From assembly GCF_029869925.1 (NCBI RefSeq), contig NZ_CP118605.1, forward strand, positions 1,550,001 through 1,614,000: a stretch of 64,000 nt of DNA, written 5' to 3'. This DNA comes from Microbulbifer bruguierae. GTDB lineage: Bacteria > Pseudomonadota > Gammaproteobacteria > Pseudomonadales > Cellvibrionaceae. The translations under genes and the position numbers were made by a program. The notes below the pieces were generated by a model. The model was not told the DNA's origin and searched no databases. It saw only the letters and a program-made list of their open reading frames with translations. Shown here piece by piece: positions 46,789 to 54,976 of the stretch; the first letter of the stretch is position 1, and every line of letters begins with the position of its first letter.

Positions 46789-48243
46789 TCAGATGATTTC
46801 GAAATAACGCTGCAATTCCCAGTCGCCGATATGCTTGCGAAACTCTCGCTCCTCCCACTCGCGGCTTGCAGCAAAGTGCTCGACAAAGGCATCGCCAAAC
46901 AGGTCCTTTGCCGCCTCAGATTTTTTCAGGCGCTGGGCCGCATCCCACAGCGTTCGCGGCAGTGCCAGTTCGGGCGGATGTTCGCCGGCATAGGCGCTGC
47001 CAGTGACCATTGCGCCCGGTTCCCAGCCCTGCTCGATTCCGTAAATCCCTGAGCCCAGTGCAACGGCAAGAGCCAGATAGGGGTTGGCATCGGCGGCGCC
47101 CAGGCGGTACTCCTGGCGCTGGGACTTGTCACTGCCCGGAATTACCCGCAGCGCAGCGGTGCGATTTTCCACCCCCCAGGTCGCGTCGGTGGGCGCCCAG
47201 AAACCCGGAATCATGCGCCGGTAACTGTTCACCGTCGGCGCCACCATACTCAGCAACTCTGGCATCAGCCGCTGCTGTCCCGCCAGAAAATGACGCTGGA
47301 TCTCGCTCATACCGTGGGGTTTATCTTCGGCGTAAAAGGCGGATTTATTGTCAGCCTTGTTGCGCAGGGACAAATGGATATGCCCGCTCTGGCCCGGATA
47401 TTCGTTCGACCACTTGGCCATAAAGGTCGCCATCAGGCCCCGCCGCTGGGCGAGCACTTTGACAAAGGTCTTGAACAGGGCCGCCTTGTCTGCCGCGGCC
47501 TCGGCCTGGTCCACGGTAATCGCGGCTTCCAATACCCCTGGTCCGGTTTCCGTGTGTAGCCCTTCGATGGGGAAATCCATCCGCTGCGCCAGGTCGAGAA
47601 TCTCGTGGTAAATATCCGCATGTACCGAATTGCGGATCATCGAATAACCAAACCACCCCGGGGTGAAGGGCTTCAAATCCCGATAACCTTTGGCGCGGGC
47701 GGAGTCCGGGGTTTCATCGAACAGAAAGAACTCATACTCGAGTGCCGCATACGGGGCAAAGCCGGCCCGCTCACAACGCTCGATTACCCGTCGCAGCAAC
47801 GCCCGTGGGCAGACCTCTTCGGCAGCACCGCAAAACTCGGCCAGGAACAGCAGCATGCCATCTTCAAACGGCAGCTCCCGGCAGCTTTGCGGAAGAATGC
47901 GCACCGGCGCATCCGGGTAGCCGGTATGCCAGCCGGTATAGCGCGCGTTGTCGTACAGCTGATCCTGAACGTCCCAACCCAGCACCACGTCACAAAAGGC
48001 AAAACCGTGGTCGAGAGCGGAGAAAAACTTCTCGCGGCTCATGTATTTGCCGCGCATGACGCCGTCATTGTCGAACAACCCCACTTTCACATGGCTGAGC
48101 CCGCGGGCTTCCACGATTTGCCGGGCATCCGCTGCCGACGTTACCTGGCGAGGACTGATGGCAATACCGGCTGAGGGCAATGCAGGCGTAGAAGGAGAAA
48201 ATGGCGCCGGCGACGACGGCGGCACTTCGGTGGACTCGTCCAT
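46789..48243 (-). CDS. Glutamine synthetase family protein (gamma-glutamyl-amine ligase type)
   Basis: A 484-residue GS-fold ligase. After a low-complexity Pro/Ser/Ala tail (residues 3-30) come VKVGLFDNDGVMRGKYMSRE, ALEYEFFLFDETPD, EGLHTETGPGVLEAAITVDQ, MATFMAKWSNEYPGQSGHIH and ENRTAALRVIPG. The segments resemble PuuA and GlnA3/GlnA4-type enzymes that join glutamate to amines, not housekeeping GlnA; there is no adenylylation-site context typical of GlnA. Followed by aldehyde and alcohol dehydrogenases, it suggests an amine or amino-alcohol degradation route via gamma-glutamylation. No aminotransferase or gamma-glutamyl hydrolase is nearby. Confidence 0.88.
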   Translation of the reverse strand: MDESTEVPPSSPAPFSPSTPALPSAGIAISPRQVTSAADARQIVEARGLSHVKVGLFDNDGVMRGKYMSREKFFSALDHGFAFCDVVLGWDVQDQLYDNARYTGWHTGYPDAPVRILPQSCRELPFEDGMLLFLAEFCGAAEEVCPRALLRRVIERCERAGFAPYAALEYEFFLFDETPDSARAKGYRDLKPFTPGWFGYSMIRNSVHADIYHEILDLAQRMDFPIEGLHTETGPGVLEAAITVDQAEAAADKAALFKTFVKVLAQRRGLMATFMAKWSNEYPGQSGHIHLSLRNKADNKSAFYAEDKPHGMSEIQRHFLAGQQRLMPELLSMVAPTVNSYRRMIPGFWAPTDATWGVENRTAALRVIPGSDKSQRQEYRLGAADANPYLALAVALGSGIYGIEQGWEPGAMVTGSAYAGEHPPELALPRTLWDAAQRLKKSEAAKDLFGDAFVEHFAASREWEEREFRKHIGDWELQRYFEII

Positions 48244-48408
48244 GTGTGGGCTCCGTTATTGTGACCAACCCGTCGCACGCAAGTGCCGGGCGGAATCTTG
48301 CCTAAAGCATAGTCGAGAAAGGGCCCCCCAGTGGTGAGGCGGCAACCGGTGAAGTGGTGCGTTTTTCACCAAATTCGCTGGCGGCTATGTTAGCGCCCGC
48401 TCAGGGTA

Positions 48409-48414
48409 TATAAT
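48409..48414 (+). promoter_or_regulatory. Candidate -10 box of ppa
   Basis: TATAAT in GGGTATATAATCCGCCC, 46 bases before the ppa start. The region 17 bases upstream (TATGTT) is a poor -35. Confidence 0.5.
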
Positions 48415-48460
48415 CCGCCCTCCAGAATTTCAACCCACCATTCATCAGTCAGGAACAGCA

Positions 48461-48997
48461 ATGAGCTTCGACAAGGTTTCCCCGGGCAAAGACCTGCCCA
48501 ACGATATCAACGTAATCATCGAGATCCCGGCCAACCACGATCCGATCAAATACGAAGTCGACAAGGACGCAGACGCGGTATTCGTAGACCGTTTCGTAGC
48601 CACCCCGATGTTCTACCCGGCCAACTACGGTTACGTACCCCAAACCCTGTCTGAAGACGGCGACCCCCTGGATGTCTTGGTAGTAGCCCCCTACCCGGTT
48701 ATGGTTGGCTCCGTAATCCGCTCCCGCGTAATCGGCGTTCTGAACATGACCGATGAATCCGGTGTAGACGCCAAACTGCTGGCGGTACCGCACACCAAGC
48801 TGACCAAGCTGTACGACCACGTCAACGAAATCGGCGACCTGCCGGAACTGCTGATCAAACAGATCGAACACTACTTCGAAAACTACAAAGCCCTGGAAGC
48901 GGGCAAGTGGGTGAAGGTAGACGGCTGGGCCGACGCCGACGCTGCACGCAAAGAGGTTATGGCCTCCCGCGAGCGTTACCTGAAAGAAGAAGGCTGA
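48461..48997 (+). CDS. ppa: Inorganic pyrophosphatase
   Basis: A 178-residue family I soluble pyrophosphatase, close to E. coli Ppa (176). Active-site segments are seen: [56 protein letters not shown] (the DGDPxD metal site) and [14 protein letters not shown]. It splits pyrophosphate to drive biosynthesis, with Mg2+. A PPi-dependent phosphofructokinase in the same genome (22499-23767) competes for the same substrate. Codon choice looks like a highly expressed gene. A strong terminator follows. Confidence 0.97.
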   Translation: MSFDKVSPGKDLPNDINVIIEIPANHDPIKYEVDKDADAVFVDRFVATPMFYPANYGYVPQTLSEDGDPLDVLVVAPYPVMVGSVIRSRVIGVLNMTDESGVDAKLLAVPHTKLTKLYDHVNEIGDLPELLIKQIEHYFENYKALEAGKWVKVDGWADADAARKEVMASRERYLKEEG

Positions 48998-49015
48998 TAG
49001 CCATTTTCTTCCCAG

Positions 49016-49042
49016 AAAAGCCGGCCCTGTGCCGGCTTTTTT
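49016..49042 (+). terminator. Intrinsic terminator of ppa
   Basis: AAAAGCCGGC (49016-49025) pairs perfectly with GCCGGCTTTT (49031-49040) around a 5-base loop and continues into TT, 19 bases past the stop. Textbook form. Confidence 0.95.
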
Positions 49043-49089
49043 GTGCCTGCTAAGATGCCAGCCGCCCCCCCCCTTCAGGAGATGAACCC

Positions 49090-49704
49090 ATGGCAATCAC
49101 GGAACCAGGCCCGGATGGCAAACCCCGCTGCGGCTGGTGCATAGCCACTGAGGAATATATTGCCTACCACGACAACGAGTGGGGGTTTCCGGTGGATGAT
49201 GACCGCAGGCTGTTCGAGAAACTGTGCCTGGAGGGTTTTCAGTCTGGCCTGAGCTGGCGAACCATTCTTGGAAAGCGGGAAAATTTCCGTAAAGCCTTCA
49301 AGAATTTTGATTTCAACAAAGTCGCACGTTTCATGGCTGAAGATGTGGAGCGCTTGCTGGGAGATGCAGGCATCGTGCGCCACCGGGGCAAGATCGAGGC
49401 AGTAATCAACAACGCCCGCTGCGCCAGAGAAATGGTCAAGCAGGAGGGATCACTTGCGGCCTATTTCTGGGGTTTCGAGCCGCAGGCGGAATCTCTGGCG
49501 GCACCGCAAACCCAATCCACCTCAGAAATTTCCGTTGCCATTTCAAAAGACCTGAAAAAAAAGGGCTGGAAATTTGTTGGCCCCACCACCGTGTACGCGT
49601 TTATGCAGGCAATGGGGCTGATTAACGATCACGCTATCGGCTGTCTAACCCGGCCCCTGGTGACTGCCGCGAGGCAACGGTTTACAAATCCGGCGGGCAA
49701 ATAG
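49090..49704 (+). CDS. tag: DNA-3-methyladenine glycosylase I
   Basis: A 204-residue Tag protein: RCGWCIATEEYIAYHDNEWG at the N terminus with zinc-binding Cys, FEKLCLEGFQSGLSWRTILG, and the C-terminal GWKFVGPTTVYAFMQAMGLI followed by NDHAIGC with the remaining zinc ligands. It excises 3-methyladenine from DNA. It is a helix-hairpin-helix-fold enzyme without the usual catalytic Asp. The ATG follows TTCAGGAGATGAACCC, giving a good ribosome site. It converges on the repeat protein with only 4 bases between them. Confidence 0.96.
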   Translation: MAITEPGPDGKPRCGWCIATEEYIAYHDNEWGFPVDDDRRLFEKLCLEGFQSGLSWRTILGKRENFRKAFKNFDFNKVARFMAEDVERLLGDAGIVRHRGKIEAVINNARCAREMVKQEGSLAAYFWGFEPQAESLAAPQTQSTSEISVAISKDLKKKGWKFVGPTTVYAFMQAMGLINDHAIGCLTRPLVTAARQRFTNPAGK

Positions 49705-49708
49705 CGTG

Positions 49709-50248
49709 TCAGTCCGGAAGCTTGAATGTAGCTATGCTATTGAGCTTCCAGTCCGGCACCTGGACGTCAACCGGTGACACAACTTCCCGCTCGGATTCCT
49801 GAACCAGATTACCACCTTCCGGTTGCAGGCTGAGATGGCTCACTTGCACCTGTACCGGCTCGACCTTTTGCCGTTCGTTGTCCTTGACCAGGTAGCCTTC
49901 CATCGGCGCCAGGGTCAGCTCCGATTCCCTTACCTTACCCTCTGCTTCAGCACGGGGTGCCGGCGGAGTTACAGGCGCTGATGCGACTTTTTCCGCCAAA
50001 GGCTGCCCTTCTTCGCCTTCCACTTTCATTGTCGACTGAGCGCCGAACTTGGCCAGCGTTGCCTGCAACTGCTCCGCCTGCGCTTTACCCAGGCCTTTCT
50101 TGAGTGCCAGCGGACGGCCACTGAACAGTTTTTCCAGTGTTTCAGGCCCGGCCTTGAACAAACGGGCAAAGTTGGCTTTTACATCGGCTGTGGTGTATCC
50201 GGGCTCCAGATCCCCCCGGAAAATCACGCTGTATGTAACGTCAGACAT
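49709..50248 (-). CDS. Uncharacterised two-part protein with C-terminal repeats
   Basis: A 179-residue protein, probably cytoplasmic. The N-terminal part (about 1-75; VTYSVIFRGDLEPGYTTADV, KLFSGRPLALKKGLGKAQAE) forms a small alpha/beta unit that I have no name for, although similar segments occur in other gammaproteobacterial proteins of unknown function. A Pro/Ala/Glu-rich linker follows. The C-terminal part holds two copies of a 29-residue unit: LAPMEGYLVKDNERQKVEPV... and LQPEGGNLVQESEREVVSPV... The ATG used gives MSDVTYSVIF; a TTG ten codons upstream is less likely. No function can be assigned. Confidence 0.75.
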   Translation of the reverse strand: MSDVTYSVIFRGDLEPGYTTADVKANFARLFKAGPETLEKLFSGRPLALKKGLGKAQAEQLQATLAKFGAQSTMKVEGEEGQPLAEKVASAPVTPPAPRAEAEGKVRESELTLAPMEGYLVKDNERQKVEPVQVQVSHLSLQPEGGNLVQESEREVVSPVDVQVPDWKLNSIATFKLPD

Positions 50249-50328
50249 GCAAGTAACTCCATCTCCTTGTGGCTGCAACAGTGGCAGGAACGGGTCTGTT
50301 TTTCTGTATGCGCATTATTCAACCGGAT

Positions 50329-51129
50329 TCAGTCTTCAGAATCCAGTGTCTGATCCATGGTATAGGCCGGTGCGGCAGCAGTCTTGGCTGCCACAACACG
50401 GGCCGGGACACCAGCCACAGTAGCGTGCGCTGGCACCTCAGCCAGTACCAGGCTGCCCGCGGCGATTTTTACTCCCTCTCCTATCTTCACCGGACCAAGT
50501 ACTTTGGCCCCTGCGCCGATCATCACCCCACGGCCAATTTTGGGATGGCGATCACCGCCGCCACTGCCACTGCCGCCCAGGGTTACCGAATGCAAAATGG
50601 AAACATCGTCCTCCACCACACAGGTTTCACCTACGACCAGCCCGGTGGCGTGATCAATCATGATGCCACTGCCAAAGCTGGCGGCGGGATGAATATCCAC
50701 GGCAAACTGCTCCGACACACGGCTCTGGAAGTAGAGCGCCAGGGTTTGCCGCCCGTTGCGCCACAGCCAATGGGCGATGCGATGGGATTGCAGGGCATGA
50801 AACCCCTTGAAGTACAGGAAGGGGGTCAGGTACTGATCACAGGCCGGATCACGGTCGTACCAGGCGCAAATATCTGCCTGCATACAGCGGGAAATACCCG
50901 GATCATCCGCCAGTGCCGATGCGATGACCTCCTGCAGAGCGGTCGCGGTCAGCGCCGGGTGATCCAGTACGGAGGCAAGCTGGTAGGCCAGCGCGCGATC
51001 CAGAGTGGCATGACGCAGAACAGTGTTGTGAAAATAACTGGCCAGCACCGGCTCCGAGGATGCCGCTACTGCCGCTTCTTCGCGCATGGCCGACCAGATA
51101 TCACGGTTTTTCAGTTCGCTGGCGTTGAT
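50329..51129 (-). CDS. cysE: Serine O-acetyltransferase, with non-canonical start
   Basis: CysE acetylates serine with acetyl-CoA in cysteine synthesis. The N-terminal helical domain (CDQYLTPFLYFKGFHALQSH) and the left-handed beta-helix (VDIHPAASFGSGIMIDHATG; GGDRHPKIGRGVMIGAGAKV) are complete. The first ordinary start is the ATG at 51087, but in-frame sequence before it still matches CysE: ELKNRDIWSAMREEA corresponds to the family N terminus. No ATG, GTG or TTG exists in that extension back to the previous gene. I mark an ATC at 51129, which has AAAGGA 9 bases upstream and gives 266 residues; CTG at 51114 is another option. A sequencing error is possible. Confidence 0.85.
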   Translation of the reverse strand: MNASELKNRDIWSAMREEAAVAASSEPVLASYFHNTVLRHATLDRALAYQLASVLDHPALTATALQEVIASALADDPGISRCMQADICAWYDRDPACDQYLTPFLYFKGFHALQSHRIAHWLWRNGRQTLALYFQSRVSEQFAVDIHPAASFGSGIMIDHATGLVVGETCVVEDDVSILHSVTLGGSGSGGGDRHPKIGRGVMIGAGAKVLGPVKIGEGVKIAAGSLVLAEVPAHATVAGVPARVVAAKTAAAPAYTMDQTLDSED

Positions 51130-51176
51130 AACTTTTGTTCCTTTGTCTGGCCATTCAAAGCGTTTCTCGCCACCTT

Positions 51177-51905
51177 CTACAACCGATCCATATTGATTGG
51201 GTAGGCTGATTCCGGCACCGCAATAAAGCGCGAAAAAATTTCATCCATCTGCCCGCACACGGTATCCGCCAGTGCCAGCTCACCCTCCCGCTGACACAAC
51301 TGCAGCAGTTCACGCAGCTCGTCTGCGCTCAGCAATTGCTGAAACTCCCTGGCCCGCGGCGCATAGCTCAGGTGCCACCGCTCCGGCGCCACCCCGCCGC
51401 GGTCCTCCCCGTAGGGGCGGAAAAGCCCGTAGCTACTGCCTGCCGCAATTCGCTCGTCCAGCCAGCAGTGAAAAGCACCAAATACGCCCTCGTCATCTAC
51501 CTCTTCCGGGGTCAACTGAACCTCGTATTCCGGATTGACGGCAGCGGCATCGATCACATCGAAATCCGTGCCCCAATGGTGGCGCGAGCCACCGGGCAGT
51601 GCGGACCAGCGCAATATAGCGAAAGCGACATCCTGTGGCGACATAGCAGTCACATCCAAAGGGTTACCGGTACTGTCAAAGACCGGGCGCCGGCCACAGG
51701 CTTTGGCATTCCAAATCATTTGCTGGCGCTCGAAGCTTCTGAAGCCGGACACCACTTTCGGTTCGAAGCCTGCTGCTCTGGCGTCCCGTCGCAACAGCTG
51801 AAATGCGGTCAGCGCTTCCGGGTGCATCAACTGCCCCGATACAGGCTCCAGAATTACGTGTGCATCACTGAGACCGAAAACGGTGTTGCGCAAAACGGAA
51901 TGCAT
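51177..51905 (-). CDS. M15-family D-Ala-D-Ala carboxypeptidase-like protein
   Basis: A 242-residue VanY/LdcB-type peptidase. Zinc-site motifs are intact: SGFRSFERQQMIW, GSRHHWGTDFDVID (SxHxxGxAxD type) and ERWHLSYAP (ExxH). These enzymes trim the peptide stems of peptidoglycan. Unusually, no signal peptide or membrane anchor precedes the domain: the N terminus is MHSVLRNTVFGLSDAHVILE. It may act on cytoplasmic muropeptides like LdcA-type recycling enzymes, or the real start may be missed. It is 47 bases upstream of the extended cysE frame. Confidence 0.88.
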   Translation of the reverse strand: MHSVLRNTVFGLSDAHVILEPVSGQLMHPEALTAFQLLRRDARAAGFEPKVVSGFRSFERQQMIWNAKACGRRPVFDSTGNPLDVTAMSPQDVAFAILRWSALPGGSRHHWGTDFDVIDAAAVNPEYEVQLTPEEVDDEGVFGAFHCWLDERIAAGSSYGLFRPYGEDRGGVAPERWHLSYAPRAREFQQLLSADELRELLQLCQREGELALADTVCGQMDEIFSRFIAVPESAYPINMDRL

Positions 51906-52404
51906 TTCTCAACCTCGAACCGACGAAAATCACTTCTGTGAAATTAATGGCATACTGCAAAAATCACAAATGCAGACTAGGCTTTTGCTGCAGGGGCAAC
52001 AAAGTAGCACGAAACTATCCCCCCACAGCGACAGATGAGTTAACGGTTCCGATGGCACTTTGACTCACTGCGCGGTGAACCGGACACCTTGTACGCAGGT
52101 GTTTGACCACTCGTTTCAGGGGTGAGCCGGTTTGGCCTTTTATTTTTTTGTGCTATGTTGGACGCCCGTTGAGGTGGACCCAGGATGGTGCACCATTTTC
52201 CAGTACAGTCACAGGCAATTCACGCACCGCTCACATCAATCCGGCGGTCTGAAACTCTGCCCGAGTTCCCCCGGGATTGCCGCGAGTGGAACAGCTGTTT
52301 CTGGCGATGCATAGCAACCGGTAGCCAGGACAACAAGTGATAACTGTTGTAGCGACCAGGCAACGACTACCAGGCGGCTACTAACAAGTCTCATTAGTTC
52401 AGGG
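51906..52404. other. Intergenic region without a supported gene
   Basis: About 500 bases between the divergent M15 peptidase and TfoX-C genes. A 60-codon frame at 52132-52314 exists but has no family likeness, an odd composition and no ribosome site, so I do not call it. Small inverted bits such as GTAGC/GCTAC near 52350-52380 are seen. No promoter is convincing. Confidence 0.4.
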
Positions 52405-52413
52405 ATGAAATTC

Positions 52414-52698
52414 ATGCACCCAAGTCAATCAGAGTTGTTACAACTGAAAAACCTGGGACTCGCCTCCGTAAATATCCTGCATTCCATTGGCATTCGCACC
52501 CTCGAAGATCTCCACCGCGTGGGCCCCGTAGAGGCTTTTGCCAGTATTCGCCGCCGTGGCATCAATGTATCCCGGGTTCTCCTCTACGCCCTGCAGGGCG
52601 CGCTGCTGGATGTTCACTGGAACGACCTGGATCCGGACCTGAAAGCCAGCCTGGTAACTGAAGTCGAGCAACGCCTCTCCCGCAAAGACAGCGCCTGA
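52414..52698 (+). CDS. TfoX C-terminal domain protein
   Basis: A 94-residue protein made only of a TfoX C-terminal (helix-hairpin-helix-like) domain: LLQLKNLGLASVNILHSIGI, TLEDLHRVGPVEAFASIRRR and LYALQGALLDVHWNDLDPDL. In full-length TfoX/Sxy this domain accompanies an N-terminal domain needed for competence gene control; stand-alone versions are common and uncharacterised. I prefer the second ATG (MHPSQSELL) since AGGG is 9 bases before it; the first ATG, at 52405, directly abuts AGGG. Confidence 0.85.
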   Translation: MHPSQSELLQLKNLGLASVNILHSIGIRTLEDLHRVGPVEAFASIRRRGINVSRVLLYALQGALLDVHWNDLDPDLKASLVTEVEQRLSRKDSA

Positions 52699-52819
52699 CC
52701 CTATACTCCTCCTGCGTACACGCGCCACTACTCGGACCGAGCCCCGGACACAGCGAGCTGACAGAATGTTGGCAGCTACGCTCCGCCTGTCGGCGGGCGC
52801 TGAATTCGTATTTACGGGA

Positions 52820-52847
52820 CTTGTAAAGCGAAGATTCCGCCCCTATT
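52820..52847 (+). promoter_or_regulatory. Putative sigma-32 heat-shock promoter of htpX
   Basis: CTTGTAA (52820-52826), a 13-base spacer, then CCCCTATT (52840-52847). This is close to the sigma-32 consensus CTTGAAA-N11-16-CCCCATNT. Transcription would start near 52854, about 75 bases before htpX, a known heat-shock gene. Confidence 0.7.
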
Positions 52848-52928
52848 TAAGCCTACAGATAACACCAGCAGCAGCTGGTGCCCACACAGTTCATGGACAA
52901 ATAACTTCCATCTTTCTGGAGAAGGCTG

Positions 52929-53816
52929 ATGTTGCGAATAGGGCTTTTTCTGCTGACCAACCTGGCGGTGATGCTGTTGGTCGGCATTATTTTCAACCTT
53001 CTGGGCATTCAGGGCATTCTCGATGCCAACGGTGTCAACCTGAACCTGCCCGGACTGCTGTTGATGTGTGCGATTTTCGGTATCGGCGGCGCCCTGATCT
53101 CGCTGCTGATGTCCAAAACCATCGCCCGTATGTCCACCCGCACCCAGATCATCGACCGGCCGCAGACCGCAGATGAGCGCTGGCTGGTGGAAACCGTGCG
53201 TGAACTGTCACAAAAGGCCGGTATCGGCATGCCGGACGTGGGCATTTTCCCTATGCCCCAGGCCAACGCCTTCGCCACCGGCTGGAATCGCAATAATGCT
53301 CTGGTCGCCGTCAGCGCCGGTCTGCTGCAACGCTTCAATCGCGACGAAGCCCGCGCGGTCATCGGCCACGAGATCGGCCACGTAGCCAATGGCGACATGG
53401 TCACCCTGGCGCTGATTCAGGGTGTAGTGAACACCTTTGTGATGTTCTTCGCCCGTCTGGTAGGCTTTTTTGTCGATCGGGTACTGCTGCGCAACGAACA
53501 GGGGCTCGGCATTGGCTATTACATCACCTCTATAGTGATGGACATGGTGTTTGGCGTGTTCGCGATGTTGGTAGTAGCCTGGTTCAGCCGCCGCCGCGAG
53601 TATCGCGCTGACGCCGCCGGCGCCCACCTCGCCAGCCCCAACGCCATGATCGCAGCTCTGGCACGGATCAAGGCGGAGTCAGAAGCCGGCCGCGAGGAGC
53701 CACTGCCGTCCAACATGAAGGCGTTCGGTATCTATGGCGGCAGTATGGCCGCTCTGCTGGCCAGCCACCCGCCTCTGGAAGACCGAATTCTGGCGCTGCA
53801 AAATTCTGCCCGTTGA
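52929..53816 (+). CDS. htpX: Heat-shock membrane zinc protease HtpX
   Basis: A 295-residue M48B protease. Two N-terminal helices (LFLLTNLAVMLLVGIIFNLL; LLLMCAIFGIGGALISLLM) and two central ones bracket the zinc motif AVIGHEIGHVANGDMVTLAL (HExxH near residue 143), with a third ligand in SRRREYRADAAGAHLA. HtpX works with FtsH in membrane protein quality control. GGAGAAGG precedes the ATG. A sigma-32-type promoter lies upstream. Confidence 0.97.
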   Translation: MLRIGLFLLTNLAVMLLVGIIFNLLGIQGILDANGVNLNLPGLLLMCAIFGIGGALISLLMSKTIARMSTRTQIIDRPQTADERWLVETVRELSQKAGIGMPDVGIFPMPQANAFATGWNRNNALVAVSAGLLQRFNRDEARAVIGHEIGHVANGDMVTLALIQGVVNTFVMFFARLVGFFVDRVLLRNEQGLGIGYYITSIVMDMVFGVFAMLVVAWFSRRREYRADAAGAHLASPNAMIAALARIKAESEAGREEPLPSNMKAFGIYGGSMAALLASHPPLEDRILALQNSAR

Positions 53817-53898
53817 TCTGTTTAATTTGGAGCTGCCCGCCGATGCGGGCGACTCCCAACGAGACAAGACTCTTTCGATCAGGAAACTGTCCATTGCC

Positions 53899-54969
53899 AT
53901 GTCACTAACCAACAACACCCTGCGAACGTTCCTCAGCGTTATTTTTATCCTCGCCGCCCTCGGCGCCAGTGCCGAAACCCGCACGCCACAATTCGCTACC
54001 GACGATGAGCAGAACACCATGCAGGTGTTCAATTTCGCCAGCCCGTCGGTGGTGTACGTCACCAATGAAACCCTGGTGCGCGATCGCTGGACCCTGCGCT
54101 TGCACACCGTACCCAAAGGCGCTGGCAGCGGTTTTATCTGGGACGATCAGGGGCATGTAGTCACAAACTTCCATGTCATCGAAGAAGCCCGCAAGATCAC
54201 CATTACCCTGCAGGACCGCAGCGAATGGCCGGCGCAGCTGGTAGGCACGGCGCCGGAGAAAGATCTCGCCGTATTGAAAATCGACGCCCCTCGCGCACTG
54301 CTGAAACCACTACTGCCCGGCAACTCTGCGGGGCTTGCGGTAGGCCGCAAGGTACTGGCAATCGGTAACCCCTTCGGCCTCGACACTACGCTCACCACCG
54401 GTGTCGTCAGCGCTCTGGGGCGGGAAATCGACGCCGCTGGTAACCGCACGATCCGCAATGTGATACAGACGGACGCGGCCATCAATCCCGGCAATTCAGG
54501 CGGCCCGCTGCTGGATTCCAGCGGGCGGCTGATTGGCGTGAATACGGCAATCTACAGCCCCAGCGGCGCCAGCGTGGGTATCGGTTTTGCCATTCCGGTA
54601 GACACCGTGAAAAAAATCGTTCCAGAGCTGATCGCCCACGGGCGTCTGGTGCGGCCGATTCTCGGTATTGAGTCTGCCCCGGACCAGTGGGCGAGCCGCT
54701 ATGACTTCAAGGGCGTTGCGGTACTGCGCACATCCCCGGGGCTTCCCGCGGAGCAGGCCGGATTGCGGGGTGTCTACCGCAGTGACCGCGGGGGCTGGCA
54801 GCTAGGGGATGTCATCGTCGGCATTGATGGCCAGGCCATCAACAATTACGACGACCTGATGAATGTGCTGGAAAACCACCGCCCCGGTGATCGCGTGGGC
54901 GTGGATTACCTGCGCGACGGGGAAGAATTCCGCACATCTGTTACTCTGGCCGCCCCTGAAACAAACTGA
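53899..54969 (+). CDS. DegP/DegQ-like periplasmic serine protease with one PDZ domain
   Basis: A 356-residue protein. Signal peptide ends GASA; the protease domain shows VVTNFHVIEEARKITI (His), EKDLAVLKIDAP (Asp) and DAAINPGNSGGPLLDSSGRL (Ser). A single PDZ domain follows (LRGVYRSDRGGWQLGDVIVG). Single-PDZ, cleaved-signal HtrA proteins of this build are also found in cyanobacteria and plant chloroplasts; here it is distinct from the DegS-like protein at 560-1696. The ATG giving MSLTNNTLRTFLSV is chosen because it starts a proper signal peptide. It lies directly after htpX, another quality-control protease. Confidence 0.9.
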   Translation: MSLTNNTLRTFLSVIFILAALGASAETRTPQFATDDEQNTMQVFNFASPSVVYVTNETLVRDRWTLRLHTVPKGAGSGFIWDDQGHVVTNFHVIEEARKITITLQDRSEWPAQLVGTAPEKDLAVLKIDAPRALLKPLLPGNSAGLAVGRKVLAIGNPFGLDTTLTTGVVSALGREIDAAGNRTIRNVIQTDAAINPGNSGGPLLDSSGRLIGVNTAIYSPSGASVGIGFAIPVDTVKKIVPELIAHGRLVRPILGIESAPDQWASRYDFKGVAVLRTSPGLPAEQAGLRGVYRSDRGGWQLGDVIVGIDGQAINNYDDLMNVLENHRPGDRVGVDYLRDGEEFRTSVTLAAPETN

Positions 54970-54976
54970 ATTTACC

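Noticed and set aside
52132..52314. 60-codon plus-strand frame in the gap before the TfoX-C gene
   Set aside because: No ribosome site, no family likeness, and Cys/His/Ser-rich composition unlike the neighbours.
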